Origin: Streptomyces sp. DT2A-34
GTDB lineage: Bacteria > Actinomycetota > Actinomycetes > Streptomycetales > Streptomycetaceae
DNA: 64,000 bases
Assembly: GCF_030499515.1 (NCBI RefSeq)
Contig: NZ_JASTWJ010000001.1
Location: 6,180,001-6,244,000 of the forward strand
Direction of reading: 5' to 3'
The translations under genes and the position numbers were made by a program. How positions within the stretch are numbered: the first letter of the stretch is position 1; every line of letters begins with the position of its first letter. Of the stretch, positions 34,379 to 43,583 are shown piece by piece. Below the pieces are notes generated by a model that did not search any database, was not told the origin of the DNA, and was given only the letters and a program-made list of their open reading frames with translations.

Positions 34379-35485
34379 GTGGCAGTCGTCGATGTATCCG
34401 AAGAGCTCAAGTCCCTCTCCTCGACCATGGAGTCGATCGAGGCCGTTCTGGACCTCGACAAGCTGAGGGCAGATGTCGCCGTGCTCGAGGAGCAGGCGGC
34501 AGCGCCGTCCCTGTGGGACAACCCGGACGAGGCGCAGAAGATCACCAGCAAGCTGTCCCACCTCCAGGCGGAGGTGAGGAAGGCCGAGGCCCTGCGCTCG
34601 CGGATCGACGATCTCGCCGTGCTGTTCGAGATGGCCGAGGAGGAGGACGACCCGGACACCCGTGCCGAGGCCGAGTCCGAGCTCGCCGCCGTCAAGAAGG
34701 CGCTGGACGAGATGGAAGTGCGGACGCTGCTCAGCGGGGAGTACGACTCCCGTGAGGCGCTCGTGAACATCCGCGCGGAAGCCGGTGGCGTCGACGCCGC
34801 CGACTTCGCCGAGAAGCTGCAGCGGATGTACCTGCGCTGGGCGGAGCAGAAGGGCTACAAGACCGAGCTCATCGAGACGTCGTACGCCGAAGAGGCCGGC
34901 ATCAAGTCGACCACCTTCGCCGTGCAGGCGCCGTACGCCTACGGCACGCTCTCCGTCGAGCAGGGCACCCACCGGCTCGTGCGCATCTCGCCCTTCGACA
35001 ACCAGGGGCGGCGGCAGACTTCCTTCGCCGGTGTCGAAGTGCTCCCCGTGGTCGAGCAGACCGACCACATCGAGATCGACGAGTCCGAGCTGCGCGTGGA
35101 CGTGTACCGGTCCTCGGGCCCCGGCGGCCAGGGCGTGAACACCACCGACTCCGCGGTGCGGCTCACCCACCTCCCCACCGGCATCGTCGTCTCCTGCCAG
35201 AACGAGCGGTCGCAGATCCAGAACAAGGCCACCGCGATGAACGTCCTCCAGGCCAAGCTGCTCGAGCGGCGACGCCAGGAGGAGCAGGCCAAGATGGACG
35301 CCCTGAAGGGCGACGGCGGCAACTCCTGGGGCAACCAGATGCGGTCGTACGTGGTGCACCCGTACCAGATGGTCAAGGACCTGCGCACCGAGTTCGAAGT
35401 CGGCAACCCCGAGGCCGTGTTCAACGGTGAGATCGACGGATTCCTCGAAGCCGGAATTCGCTGGCGCAAGCAGCAGGAGAAGTAA
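34379..35485 (+). CDS. prfB: Peptide chain release factor 2
   Basis: This 368-residue protein carries the tripeptide region SPFDNQG (stop-codon recognition, RF2 type) and [14 protein letters not shown] (GGQ peptidyl-hydrolysis motif). It releases finished proteins at UGA and UAA. GTG at 34379 gives the conserved [13 protein letters not shown] opening; the GGAGG just before it is unusually close. There is no in-frame UGA with a frameshift site near codon 25, so the autoregulatory frameshift known from E. coli is absent. A strong intrinsic terminator follows at 35498. The position between the kinase pair and ftsEX is a conserved Streptomyces order. Confidence 0.97.
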   Translation: MAVVDVSEELKSLSSTMESIEAVLDLDKLRADVAVLEEQAAAPSLWDNPDEAQKITSKLSHLQAEVRKAEALRSRIDDLAVLFEMAEEEDDPDTRAEAESELAAVKKALDEMEVRTLLSGEYDSREALVNIRAEAGGVDAADFAEKLQRMYLRWAEQKGYKTELIETSYAEEAGIKSTTFAVQAPYAYGTLSVEQGTHRLVRISPFDNQGRRQTSFAGVEVLPVVEQTDHIEIDESELRVDVYRSSGPGGQGVNTTDSAVRLTHLPTGIVVSCQNERSQIQNKATAMNVLQAKLLERRRQEEQAKMDALKGDGGNSWGNQMRSYVVHPYQMVKDLRTEFEVGNPEAVFNGEIDGFLEAGIRWRKQQEK

Positions 35486-35497
35486 CTTTGTCGACAA

Positions 35498-35533
35498 GGC
35501 AACTGCCGCCACCTCGGCGGCAGTTGCCTTTTC
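35498..35533 (+). terminator. Intrinsic terminator of prfB
   Basis: A 13-base-pair perfect stem GGCAACTGCCGCC / GGCGGCAGTTGCC (35498-35510 and 35516-35528) with loop ACCTC is followed by TTTTCT. This is unusually classical for this genome because it has a U-tract. Confidence 0.92.
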
Positions 35534-35778
35534 TGTGCCTGCATGTCTGGGTTTTACATCACACTCACAGACTCTAATCCCTGGCATAGCTCCCGTATTT
35601 GGACATGGCGCATGTAAACGGCCTTGACGTGTCTTTGAAAAATGGGAAGGGTAAAGCGTGGCATGCGTATCTCTGGGGCGCATGTGAACCGGGGGGCTTG
35701 AGTTCAGCACTACCCCCGTCGATCACGGCCCCCGAGCGCCGCCTCACTGACGATTCAGCTACTGGGGGTAGCAACCAC

Positions 35779-36411
35779 ATGACAAAGAAGACGCGGATCC
35801 GTATCGCGCGCCTCGCGGCCGGTGCCGTGATCGCGGCCGGTGCCTCGCTGACCGCTGCGGGTGCCGCATCTGCCGCCGAGGAGCCGGGCGAGGGCTGCGT
35901 GCTCGGTCTGTTCTGCGGGCCCGAGGACCCGACTGAGCCGCCGACCGACCCGGTTCCGACCGACCCGGGCATCCCGACCGACATCCCGACCGACCCGGGT
36001 CTCCCGACCGAGGACCCCACGGTCCCGACGGACCCGACGCTGGAGCCGACCGAGCCGTCGGACCCCACCGAGGACCCGACCACCGCCCCGACCGACCCGG
36101 GTAACGGGAACGGGAACGGCAACGGCAACGGCAACGGCAACAACGGCGGCGGTAACAACAACACCGACCCCGACGGTGGCACCTCCACCCAGGAGGAGGG
36201 CTCCTCCTCGCTCACCGACACCGGCACGGAGACCACCGGTACCGGCACGGGCACCAGCACCTCCGCCCAGGGCGGCGGTGACGAGCTCGCCGAGACCGGT
36301 GCCGCTCAGACCACCTTCCTGCTGGTCGGCGCCGCCACGATGATCGCCGGTGGCATCGGCTTCCGCATCCTCCCGCGCCTCGCGGGTGGCCGCGGCGGTG
36401 CGGCTGCCTGA
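35779..36411 (+). CDS. LAETG-anchored surface protein with Pro-Thr-Asp repeats (sortase E substrate)
   Basis: This gene encodes 210 residues. It has an N-terminal signal peptide (MTKKTRIRIARLAAGAVIAA... ending ASAA near 33). A mature start with a Cys pair (GCVLGLFCG) follows, then a long PTDP/PTEP stalk (about 50-115), a Gly-Asn repeat and a Thr/Gly region. The C-terminal sorting signal is LAETG (about residue 172), a hydrophobic helix and an arginine-containing tail. LAxTG is the motif used by Streptomyces class E sortases, which attach proteins covalently to peptidoglycan. ATG at 35779 with GGGGG upstream starts the signal peptide; the longer frame is rejected. The stalk probably spans the wall; no ligand domain is visible. 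Confidence 0.85.
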   Translation: MTKKTRIRIARLAAGAVIAAGASLTAAGAASAAEEPGEGCVLGLFCGPEDPTEPPTDPVPTDPGIPTDIPTDPGLPTEDPTVPTDPTLEPTEPSDPTEDPTTAPTDPGNGNGNGNGNGNGNNGGGNNNTDPDGGTSTQEEGSSSLTDTGTETTGTGTGTSTSAQGGGDELAETGAAQTTFLLVGAATMIAGGIGFRILPRLAGGRGGAAA

Positions 36412-36456
36412 CGGTAGCCCACCGTTTACGCCGCGTAATCAACGCCGTACGGCCGA

Positions 36457-36486
36457 GGGGCCCGGAGCGCTTCGCTCCGGGCCCCT
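36457..36486. terminator. Bidirectional hairpin terminator
   Basis: GGGGCCCGGAGCG and CGCTCCGGGCCCC form a 13-base-pair stem with loop CTT. It lies between the plus-strand LAETG gene and the minus-strand zinc-ribbon gene and can serve both. Confidence 0.88.
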
Positions 36487-36516
36487 CGCCACGTCCGCTT
36501 ACGGTGTGGGCGTCGC

Positions 36517-36708
36517 CTATGCGGTCTGGTGCGCCAGCAGTGCCATCGCCGTGATCAGTATCGCCAGCAGGGCGATCAGCGTCATCGGGTTCAGGCCCGC
36601 GAACGGGTTCTCCTGCTGCAGCCGCTCACGGTTCGCCCGGCACACGGGGCAGCGACCCTCACTCACGGGCGCGGCACAGTTCGCGCACACCAGCCGGTCG
36701 TACGTCAT
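36517..36708 (-). CDS. Small zinc-ribbon membrane protein
   Basis: This gene encodes 63 residues. Two CxxC pairs (CANCAAP and CPVCRANR) form a zinc ribbon in residues 8-25. A single hydrophobic helix ([21 protein letters not shown]) makes up the C-terminal half, so the ribbon is probably cytosolic and tethered to the membrane. ATG at 36706-36708 is supported by an excellent ribosome site (AGGAGGG) and rejects the longer frame. Function is unknown; similar small proteins are conserved next to ftsE in Streptomyces as far as I recall. It is divergent from ftsE. Confidence 0.85.
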   Translation of the reverse strand: MTYDRLVCANCAAPVSEGRCPVCRANRERLQQENPFAGLNPMTLIALLAILITAMALLAHQTA

Positions 36709-36941
36709 GCGCCACCCTCCTTGCGAGTCCCTCCGGGAGTTCAACGGGTTCGGCCCCGGGAACGTTCCCCCTTCCACAATGCCAGGTTCCTTCGGAAAGG
36801 GCTCGGGCGCTTCCCTCAGGGCGTCACCTCACCCAGCACAAAAACGCACAAGCCCCACACAACCCCTCCTGGCGACTGCGCGCGCGCACCCGGTTCGCGT
36901 ATGGTCACGCTCATCTACCCCCGGCGACCCGTGGTGCATCC

Positions 36942-37631
36942 GTGATCCGATTCGACAATGTCTCCAAGGTCTACCCCAAGCAGAACCGCCCCGCACTCAG
37001 GGATGTCTCCCTGGAAGTGGACAAGGGCGAGTTCGTGTTCCTCGTGGGGTCCTCCGGCTCCGGAAAGTCCACCTTCCTGCGGCTGATCCTCCGCGAGGAG
37101 CGGTGCAGCCACGGTCAGGTGCACGTTCTGGGCAAGGACCTCGCACGCCTGTCCAACTGGAAGGTGCCGCAGATGCGGCGCCAGCTGGGCACGGTGTTCC
37201 AGGACTTCCGGCTGCTGCCGAACAAGACCGTCGCCGAGAACGTGGCCTTCGCGCAGGAGGTCATCGGCAAGTCCCGCGGCGAGATCCGCAAGTCCGTCCC
37301 GCAGGTGCTCGACCTCGTCGGGCTGGGCGGGAAAGAGGACCGGATGCCCGGTGAGCTCTCCGGTGGTGAGCAGCAGCGGGTGGCGATCGCCCGGGCCTTC
37401 GTCAACCGGCCCAAGCTGCTCATCGCCGACGAGCCCACCGGCAACCTCGACCCGCAGACCTCCGTCGGCATCATGAAGCTGCTCGACCGGATCAACCGGA
37501 CGGGCACCACCGTGGTGATGGCGACGCACGACCAGAACATCGTGGACCAGATGCGCAAGCGCGTCATCGAGCTGGAGAAGGGCCGCCTCGTCCGCGACCA
37601 GGCACGCGGCGTCTACGGCTACCAGCACTGA
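36942..37631 (+). CDS. ftsE: Cell-division ATP-binding protein FtsE
   Basis: This 229-residue ABC ATPase has Walker [10 protein letters not shown] (near 38), the Q-loop FQDFRLLP, signature LSGGEQQR, Walker B LLIADEPT, and the switch His in ATHD. With FtsX it forms a complex that transmits ATP hydrolysis across the membrane to activate peptidoglycan hydrolases at the division or growth site. The start is GTG, with a short leader and no classical ribosome site, which is common in Streptomyces. ftsX follows 36 bases later on the same strand. Confidence 0.97.
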   Translation: MIRFDNVSKVYPKQNRPALRDVSLEVDKGEFVFLVGSSGSGKSTFLRLILREERCSHGQVHVLGKDLARLSNWKVPQMRRQLGTVFQDFRLLPNKTVAENVAFAQEVIGKSRGEIRKSVPQVLDLVGLGGKEDRMPGELSGGEQQRVAIARAFVNRPKLLIADEPTGNLDPQTSVGIMKLLDRINRTGTTVVMATHDQNIVDQMRKRVIELEKGRLVRDQARGVYGYQH

Positions 37632-37667
37632 CCGCGACCGTCCACGGAAAGGCCTGAAGAAGACGCC

Positions 37668-38585
37668 ATGCGCGCCCAGTTCGTACTGTCCGAGATCGGT
37701 GTCGGTCTCCGCCGCAACCTGACGATGACCTTCGCCGTCATCGTCTCCGTCGCCCTGTCGCTCGCCCTGTTCGGCGGGTCGCTCCTGATGAGCGACCAGG
37801 TCACCACCATGAAGGGCTACTGGTACGACAAGGTCAACGTCTCGGTCTTCCTCTGCAACAAGAGCGACGCCGAGTCCGACCCCAACTGCGCCAAGGGCGC
37901 GGTCACCGACGATCAGAAGAAGGAGATCCTCGCCGACCTGGACAAGATGACGGTCGTCGAGAAGGTGACGTACGAGTCGCAGGACCAGGCGTACAAGCAC
38001 TACAAGGAGCAGTTCGGCGACTCCCCGCTGGCCGCCTCGCTCACGCCGGACCAGATGCAGGAGTCGTACCGGATCAAGCTGAAGGACCCGGAGAAGTACC
38101 AGGTCATCGCGACCGCCTTCGACGGGCGTGACGGCGTGCAGTCGGTGCAGGACCAGAAGGGGATCCTGGACAACCTCTTCGGGCTGCTGAACGGCATGAA
38201 CTGGGCCGCCCGGGCGATCATGGCGCTGATGCTGGTCGTCGCGCTGATGCTGATCGTCAACACCGTGCGTGTGTCCGCGTTCAGCCGCCGGCGTGAGACC
38301 GGGATCATGCGCCTGGTCGGCGCCTCGGGCTTCTACATCCAGGCGCCGTTCATCATGGAGGCCGCGGTCGCCGGACTCATCGGAGGGTCGGTCGCCTGTG
38401 CCTTCCTGGTGATGGCGCGGTACTTCATCATCGACCACGGCCTGGCCCTGTCGGAGAAGCTGACACTGATCAACTTCATCGGCTGGGACGCGGTGTTGAC
38501 GAAGCTGCCGCTCATCCTCGCGACGAGCCTGCTGATGCCCGCGTTGGCGGCTTTCTTCGCGCTGCGCAAGTATCTGAAGGTGTGA
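37668..38585 (+). CDS. ftsX: Cell-division membrane protein FtsX
   Basis: This 305-residue protein has an N-terminal helix (TMTFAVIVSVALSLALFGGSLL, about 20-42), an external domain of about 130 residues with a cysteine pair (CNKSDAESDPNC), and then three helices (from AIMALMLVVALMLIVNTVRV near 185). This is the standard FtsX topology. The external domain recruits and activates cell-wall hydrolases while FtsE powers it from inside. The RRRETGIMRLVGAS cytoplasmic loop is the conserved coupling segment. A GC-rich hairpin (38597-38628) follows. Confidence 0.97.
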   Translation: MRAQFVLSEIGVGLRRNLTMTFAVIVSVALSLALFGGSLLMSDQVTTMKGYWYDKVNVSVFLCNKSDAESDPNCAKGAVTDDQKKEILADLDKMTVVEKVTYESQDQAYKHYKEQFGDSPLAASLTPDQMQESYRIKLKDPEKYQVIATAFDGRDGVQSVQDQKGILDNLFGLLNGMNWAARAIMALMLVVALMLIVNTVRVSAFSRRRETGIMRLVGASGFYIQAPFIMEAAVAGLIGGSVACAFLVMARYFIIDHGLALSEKLTLINFIGWDAVLTKLPLILATSLLMPALAAFFALRKYLKV

Positions 38586-38596
38586 CGAACGCCAAG

Positions 38597-38628
38597 GGGG
38601 CCGGACGGGCAACGCACCGTACGGCCCC
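38597..38628 (+). terminator. Hairpin terminator after ftsX
   Basis: GGGGCCG and CGGCCCC pair around an 18-base loop that itself has internal CGG/CCG pairing. It lies 12 bases after the ftsX stop and just before the protease gene. Confidence 0.65.
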
Positions 38629-38652
38629 TCGCGTTGTCCTAGACTCACCGGC

Positions 38653-39819
38653 ATGTCAGGTCGTGACCTGTTCTGTCAGCCCCGCCGCCTCCGCCGCGGG
38701 GCCGCCCTGACATTGCTCTTCACGAGCGTGCTCGTCGCGGGCGCCGCGACCGGCTCCCTGCCCGGCCCTGACCGGAAAACCTCGGCCGACGCGGCCGGAT
38801 CGGCCGCACCCGCGGGCAGGCACGTCGACGTCGCCGAGGCAGCCGCAGAGGCCATGGCAGCGGGCGAGTCCCCCATGGAGGCCGCCGAGCGCGCGGTCAG
38901 CCGCAGCGGGGACCGCTGGGGCGCCGTCTACTCCGAGGGCGAGTACGAGGAGTTCGAGGAGGCCCTCGACGGCGAGTACACCGGCGTCGGGCTGTGGGCG
39001 CGACGCGAGCGGGACGGCCGTATCGAAGTGACCAAGGTGCGGGCGGGATCGCCCGCGGAGGCCGCCGGGATCCGTGCGGGCGACCGGCTGCGCAGCGTCG
39101 ACGGCGAGAAGGTCGCCGGGCGTCCGGTCACCGAGGTCGTCTCCTTACTGCGCGGTGACGCGACGGACGCGCCCGCCGGTACGGCGGTGAAGGTGGGGCT
39201 GGAGCGCGGCACGCGCGCGTGGGACCTCACACTGCGCCGGGCCACCCTGTCCACCGACTCGGTCACCGTTCGAAAACTCGCCGGCGGCATCACCGTCGTC
39301 AAGATCGCCTCCTTCACCAAGGGCTCCGGCGACGCCGTCCGCGACGCCCTGCGCCAAGCCCCGGCCGGCGTCGGCGTCATCCTCGACCTGCGGGGCAACT
39401 CCGGCGGTCTGGTCACCGAGGCCGTCACCGCCGCCTCCGTCTTCCTCGACGGCGGCCTCGTCGCCACATACGACGTCGACGGCGAGCAGCGCGCCCTGCA
39501 CGCCGAACCCGGCGGCGAGACCCGCAGACCCCTGGTCGCGCTCGTCGACGGCGGCACGATGAGCGCGGCCGAGCTGCTCACCGGCGCCCTGCAGGACCGT
39601 GGCCGCGCGGTCGTCGTGGGTACCCGCACCTTCGGCAAGGGCTCGGTCCAGATGCCGAGCCGCCTCCCCGACGGCTCCGTCGCCGAGCTGACCGTCGGGC
39701 ACTACCGCACCCCCTCCGGCCGAGCCGTCGACGGCCGGGGGATCACCCCTGACCTGGACGCCGACCAGCAGGTCGTGGAGCGGGCCGAGACGGTCCTCAG
39801 CGGACTCGGCGAGTCGTAA
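38653..39819 (+). CDS. S41-family C-terminal processing protease with PDZ domain
   Basis: This 388-residue protein has a signal/anchor helix near residues 15-35 ([17 protein letters not shown]), a PDZ domain (about 105-180: [27 protein letters not shown]) and an S41 protease domain. The catalytic serine is in [14 protein letters not shown] and the lysine in [11 protein letters not shown], the Ser/Lys dyad of the CtpA/Prc family. It acts outside the membrane, probably trimming exported or cell-wall proteins; the position after ftsEX suggests a link to envelope growth but this is inference. The gene ends close before smpB. Confidence 0.92.
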   Translation: MSGRDLFCQPRRLRRGAALTLLFTSVLVAGAATGSLPGPDRKTSADAAGSAAPAGRHVDVAEAAAEAMAAGESPMEAAERAVSRSGDRWGAVYSEGEYEEFEEALDGEYTGVGLWARRERDGRIEVTKVRAGSPAEAAGIRAGDRLRSVDGEKVAGRPVTEVVSLLRGDATDAPAGTAVKVGLERGTRAWDLTLRRATLSTDSVTVRKLAGGITVVKIASFTKGSGDAVRDALRQAPAGVGVILDLRGNSGGLVTEAVTAASVFLDGGLVATYDVDGEQRALHAEPGGETRRPLVALVDGGTMSAAELLTGALQDRGRAVVVGTRTFGKGSVQMPSRLPDGSVAELTVGHYRTPSGRAVDGRGITPDLDADQQVVERAETVLSGLGES

Positions 39820-39866
39820 ATCGGCTTTCCGCGCACCCCCTTCGTAGTGCGAAAATGGACGGCACT

Positions 39867-40421
39867 ATGAGCAAGGGAATGTACGTACCGAAGGAGTCCC
39901 AGCCCAAGCAGGGCGGGGCGGCAGCGAAGACCAGGGACGGCGAGAAGGGCGGCAAGCGCAAGATCGTCGCCCAGAACAAGAAGGCCCGGCACGACTACGC
40001 GATCATCGACACCTATGAGGCCGGCCTGGTGCTCATGGGCACCGAGGTCAAGTCGCTGCGTGAGGGACGGACGTCGCTCACCGACGGCTTCGTCCAGATC
40101 GACCGGGGCGAGGCGTGGCTGCACAACGCCCACATCCCGGAGTATCACCAGGGCAGCTGGACCAACCACTCAGCGCGCCGCAAGCGCAAGCTCCTCCTGC
40201 ACCGTGAGGAGATCGACAAGCTGGAGGCCAAGTCCCAGGAGACGGGTCACACGATCGTGCCCCTCGCCATCTACTTCAAGGACGGCCGGGCGAAGGCCGA
40301 GGTCGCTCTCGCGCGAGGCAAGAAGGAGTACGACAAGCGCCAGACCCTGCGGGAGAAGCAGGACCGGCGGGAGTCGGACCGGGCGATCGCGGCGGCGAAG
40401 CGACGGCAGCGGGCCCAGTAG
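39867..40421 (+). CDS. smpB: tmRNA-binding protein SmpB
   Basis: This gene encodes about 184 residues. Core SmpB motifs are [46 protein letters not shown] and [14 protein letters not shown]. SmpB binds the tRNA-like end of tmRNA and brings it to stalled ribosomes. Three in-frame ATGs are possible (39855, 39867, 39879); 39867 is a compromise, and 39879 (MYVPKESQ) has GGGA immediately upstream. The N-terminal 30 residues are a Lys/Gly-rich extension common in actinobacteria. Its RNA partner gene starts 130 bases downstream on the same strand. Confidence 0.95.
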   Translation: MSKGMYVPKESQPKQGGAAAKTRDGEKGGKRKIVAQNKKARHDYAIIDTYEAGLVLMGTEVKSLREGRTSLTDGFVQIDRGEAWLHNAHIPEYHQGSWTNHSARRKRKLLLHREEIDKLEAKSQETGHTIVPLAIYFKDGRAKAEVALARGKKEYDKRQTLREKQDRRESDRAIAAAKRRQRAQ

Positions 40422-40550
40422 GGGGCCAGCAGGCGGCTGCCGGGAATACGCTGGCATCGTCGTGCGTTGGTCACGTACGATGGCACTGCACCTCACAGAG
40501 GGTGCGCGCCCCTCGCCGGATCTTTCCGGTGGGGATTGAAAAAAGCACAT

Positions 40551-40916
40551 GGGGATGATCGGTTTCGACAGCGGCTGTTGAAGCAGGGGAAGCGTGTCGA
40601 GGAAGCGGCAATGATCTCGTAAACCATATGTCGCAAAAAATAATCGCCAACACCAAGCGCGATTCCTTCGCCCTCGCTGCCTAAGTAGCGACTTGCGAAG
40701 TGTCAGCCCGGGGCTGTTCCCGACCCGGATCCTGGCATCAGCTAGGGAACTAAACCTTGATCCCGGTCACGGGGTGAAGAGGGAAATCTAACAGTGACTG
40801 GGCCCGTCGGCGACTTGTTCGCGTGATCGCCGGGGCCGAGAAAATCACAGCGAACTGCACACGGAGAAGCCCTGATTCTGCACCGTTGGACGCGGGTTCG
40901 ATTCCCGCCATCTCCA
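40551..40916 (+). ncRNA. ssrA: Transfer-messenger RNA
   Basis: The 5' end GGGGATGATCGGTTTCGACAG and the 3' end GGTTCGATTCCCGCCATCTCC-A form a tRNA-like acceptor stem of seven pairs (GGGGAUG with CAUCUCC, one G-U). CCA is not encoded. The tag reading frame (40646-40684) gives ANTKRDSFALAA and stop, ending in the usual ALAA proteolysis signal. Pseudoknot-type G/C-rich segments fill the middle. It rescues stalled ribosomes together with SmpB, encoded just upstream. Confidence 0.97.
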
Positions 40917-40955
40917 CGATCGGGAGGTTTCCGAACCTCTCTCACCCATGTGGGC

Positions 40956-40990
40956 AAAGGCCTCGCCGCCTCCGGGCAGCGGGGCCTTTG
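40956..40990 (+). terminator. Terminator of ssrA
   Basis: AAAGGCC and GGCCTTT pair around a GC-rich loop, directly downstream of tmRNA. The arm ends in TTTG, as in Rho-independent sites. Confidence 0.8.
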
Positions 40991-41004
40991 TCATGCCGGA
41001 ATCG

Positions 41005-41092
41005 CGAAGCACGGCGATGAAGCACGGCGATGGATGAAACACGGGGATGAAGCACGGGGATGAAGCACGGGGATGAAGCACGGGGGATGATG
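41005..41092. repeat. Twelve-base tandem repeat upstream of a hypothetical gene
   Basis: Units of GATGAAGCACGG(C/G) occur about six to seven times (one unit GATGGATGAAACACGG is altered). The tract provides the likely ribosome site and start of the next gene, so slippage could vary its leader. Confidence 0.88.
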
Positions 41093-42382
41093 ACGCAGCC
41101 GGACGAGCCGTACTACGTGATGTACGACGCGGACTTCGGGCTCAGCGGCCTCGCCGGGAGGCCCGGAACCACCCTGCCCTTGCCCGGGAACGACGGTGAG
41201 GGGGACGAGCAGGTCGGGGAGGATGCCCGGAGCCTGTTGGAGTCGTCGTTGCCGGACGACATGATCCGCATGCTGTGGCTGGCCGCCGACGGGGAGCGGT
41301 TCGATCCGGTCGCCCGGGGTGCGACCGTGCGTGACTGGCTGCGTGGCTGGTCGGAGACGTATCCAGCGCCGCCGCCGAAACGCCCGAAGACCTTTGTGAA
41401 GTACCGGAGCACCATGTTCGTCGAACCCCCTCGGCCCGTGCTGGTGGGGGAGGAGATGCGGGACGCCGTACTCGCCGAGATCGGAGCGGTCGAGGTGGAC
41501 CTGGCGCGGGCCGTGCCGCTGCCGGACGTCGTTCCGGTTCTGCGGCGGGCCGTCGTCGAGGCGGGCGCCGATCTCGGCTTCCGGCTGCTGCTGCGGATCC
41601 TGAAGGCGCACTCCGTGCGGGTCGACAAGGCGCGCTACGACCGGTTCATCGAGCTCAGCGAGCCCTTCGAGTACTGCTTCGCGGTCGTCCACGACGGCCT
41701 GGAGGTCGACTGGCCGCCCGTCGACCCGGCCCGGCGCGATGCCGACTGGGACTTCGGGTTCTCGGAGGTCGCCGGGCGGTTCGCGCACTGGCACGACGGC
41801 ACGGCACATGAGCGCCTCCGCGATGTCGCCGCCGCCGACGACGTCCGGCAGTCGCCGGGCAGCGCGGCCGCCGTCCTGCTGGAGGACGTGACGCGACTGC
41901 ACGCCTCACCGCTGTCCACCGACACGCTCACCACGCTGTGGCTGGCGGCGTCCGACTGCGGCTTGCGGCCCGACCGTTTCGACATCGACGTACGGCAGTG
42001 GCTGCAGCAGATCGCCGAGGTCTGCCGGGAGCGGCTGCGGGAGGTCGCGCCGGAGTACCGCCCCGACCCGGCGCCGGTTCGGACGGAACTGGCCGACGAG
42101 GTGCTGCGCGAACTCCATGACGTCGCACCCGAGTTGGCGTCCAGCACGATACAGCCCCACTGGCAGGGCGTAACGGGCTCCGACGCGGCGAGGGCGCTGG
42201 AGCAGGTCGTCGTCCAGGTGGATCCCGACCTTGGCTTCCGTCTGTTCCTGCGGGTCCTGCTCGCGCTGTGGATGCCCCTCACCGAGGAGCGGTACGCCCG
42301 CTACCACGCGCTCGGGGAGCGGTTCGGCCTTGGCGAGTTCCATGTCTCCCTGGTCGACGGGTTCATCCAGAGTGATCTGTGA
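41087..42382 (+). CDS. Hypothetical protein made of two similar halves
   Basis: This gene encodes 431 residues; no family recognised. It contains an internal duplication: DLGFRLLLRILKAHSVRVDKARYDRFIELSE (about residues 165-200) resembles DLGFRLFLRVLLALWMPLTEERYARYHALGE (about 385-420). Each half also contains an LWLAA motif with D/E-rich helices. It is soluble, acidic and mainly helical, with no signal peptide. ATG at 41087 (or the following ATG) is preferred, after a G-run inside the repeat tract. No obvious operon partner; the next gene begins 67 bases later. The regular duplicated plan suggests binding of a partner protein, but this is speculative. Confidence 0.75.
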   Translation: MMTQPDEPYYVMYDADFGLSGLAGRPGTTLPLPGNDGEGDEQVGEDARSLLESSLPDDMIRMLWLAADGERFDPVARGATVRDWLRGWSETYPAPPPKRPKTFVKYRSTMFVEPPRPVLVGEEMRDAVLAEIGAVEVDLARAVPLPDVVPVLRRAVVEAGADLGFRLLLRILKAHSVRVDKARYDRFIELSEPFEYCFAVVHDGLEVDWPPVDPARRDADWDFGFSEVAGRFAHWHDGTAHERLRDVAAADDVRQSPGSAAAVLLEDVTRLHASPLSTDTLTTLWLAASDCGLRPDRFDIDVRQWLQQIAEVCRERLREVAPEYRPDPAPVRTELADEVLRELHDVAPELASSTIQPHWQGVTGSDAARALEQVVVQVDPDLGFRLFLRVLLALWMPLTEERYARYHALGERFGLGEFHVSLVDGFIQSDL

Positions 42383-42449
42383 CACCGCTGTGACCGGAGG
42401 TGTGGGTTCCACCACAGCCAGTGCGACCGGACCTTGGTGAGGTGGGCGG

Positions 42450-43478
42450 ATGCCTACCACCTCCCGTGCCGTTCCCGCCGCTCTCGCCGGTGTCCTGCTG
42501 CTCGCCGCGTGCGGTTCCCAGAGCGCCTCGCCGGGCGATGACGACGGTGGGGTGCGGGCCGAGACGCTGTGCCCCTCGGACTTCTCGCAGTACGGCGGTG
42601 CGCCGTCCGCCGAATCGTCCGCCGGCCCCTCCGGTACGCCGACTCCGCTGCCCGTGCCCTCCGTCGCCGGTCCGGCCGAGGACGGCGTGAAGATCACCGC
42701 CCTGTACGCCTGGGGGCCGCAGAGCGGCTGCGCGGGGGTCGAGTACAGCGCGGAGTTCGAGGTCACCAACCGGGAGACGGAGACCGCCACTTACACCGTG
42801 ACCCTCGGATTCCTCTCGGCGGCGGGAGGCGTGGCCGACGACGGGGAAGGGGTCGTCGAGGCGGTCGGGCCGGGCCGGACCGTCAAGGGCAGCGTCGTCA
42901 TGGCGCAGACGGTCGGGCACGCACCCGAGGTGTCCGGCGTCGAGGTGGTAGAGGTACGCAGCGTTCCCGCCGCCGAGGCGTCGTCCGACTCGGGGCCCTG
43001 CCCCAAGTCCGGCGTGCGCCTCTACGCCGATGACGGGGACGCCGCGATGGGGCTGCGCGTCGCCGGCCTGCGCCTGGTCAACTGCGGCACCCGGCCCTAC
43101 CAGCTCAACGGCTACCCGAAGCTCGAACTCCACGACGAGGACCACGACACCGTGGACAGCGTACGGATCCTCCACGGGACCGATCGGATCAGCACCGCCA
43201 CCGGTGGAAGCGGCAGCCCGCAACCCGTCGTCCTGCGTCCGGGGGAGGCCGCCGAGGCCGGGTTGGCGTGGCGCAACACCACCGAGGCCGGCGTCGGCGA
43301 TCCGGTGAACGCGCCGTACCTCCGCGTGTGGGCGAAGCCCGGGGCCGACCCCGTGATGGTGGTGCCGGAACTCGACCTCGGGACGACGGGGAAGCTCGGC
43401 GTCGGACCGTGGAAGAAGGACGAGACGTACCGGGACCCCAGTGCCGCCCCCACAGCCCCCGCCACCCGGCGCCCGTGA
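42450..43478 (+). CDS. DUF4232 lipoprotein
   Basis: This 342-residue protein has a lipoprotein signal (SRAVPAALAGVLLLAACGSQ, Cys near 21). A Ser/Pro/Asp-rich linker follows, then a beta-sandwich-like region (TGL-type transitions: SAEFEVTNRETETATYTVTLGF, 95-115) and the DUF4232 domain (about 185-320: GLRVAGLRLVNCGTRPYQLNGYPKLEL). It is anchored outside the membrane. DUF4232 proteins are abundant in actinobacteria; their function is unknown. The two cysteines (GPCPKSG and VNCGTRP) probably form a disulfide. It is 67 bases after the hypothetical gene and on the same strand as the esterase. Confidence 0.82.
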   Translation: MPTTSRAVPAALAGVLLLAACGSQSASPGDDDGGVRAETLCPSDFSQYGGAPSAESSAGPSGTPTPLPVPSVAGPAEDGVKITALYAWGPQSGCAGVEYSAEFEVTNRETETATYTVTLGFLSAAGGVADDGEGVVEAVGPGRTVKGSVVMAQTVGHAPEVSGVEVVEVRSVPAAEASSDSGPCPKSGVRLYADDGDAAMGLRVAGLRLVNCGTRPYQLNGYPKLELHDEDHDTVDSVRILHGTDRISTATGGSGSPQPVVLRPGEAAEAGLAWRNTTEAGVGDPVNAPYLRVWAKPGADPVMVVPELDLGTTGKLGVGPWKKDETYRDPSAAPTAPATRRP

Positions 43479-43583
43479 TCGCGCACCCCGACCTCGCGGT
43501 GTGTGCCCACCCATGGCGGACGCGTCCGTTGTGTTGTCCCACCCCATATCGACGGCCCGTTCACGCTTCTACGGTCCCTCCCC

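Noticed and set aside
34379..34460. Programmed frameshift in prfB
   Set aside because: No in-frame UGA near codon 25 and no slippery/SD-like element; the gene is read directly.
40440..40550. Promoter of ssrA
   Set aside because: A TACGAT element exists near 40476 but no -35 with proper spacing; tmRNA is processed at its 5' end so the start of transcription cannot be fixed from sequence.
41005..41092. CRISPR-like array
   Set aside because: Units are contiguous 12-base repeats without spacers.
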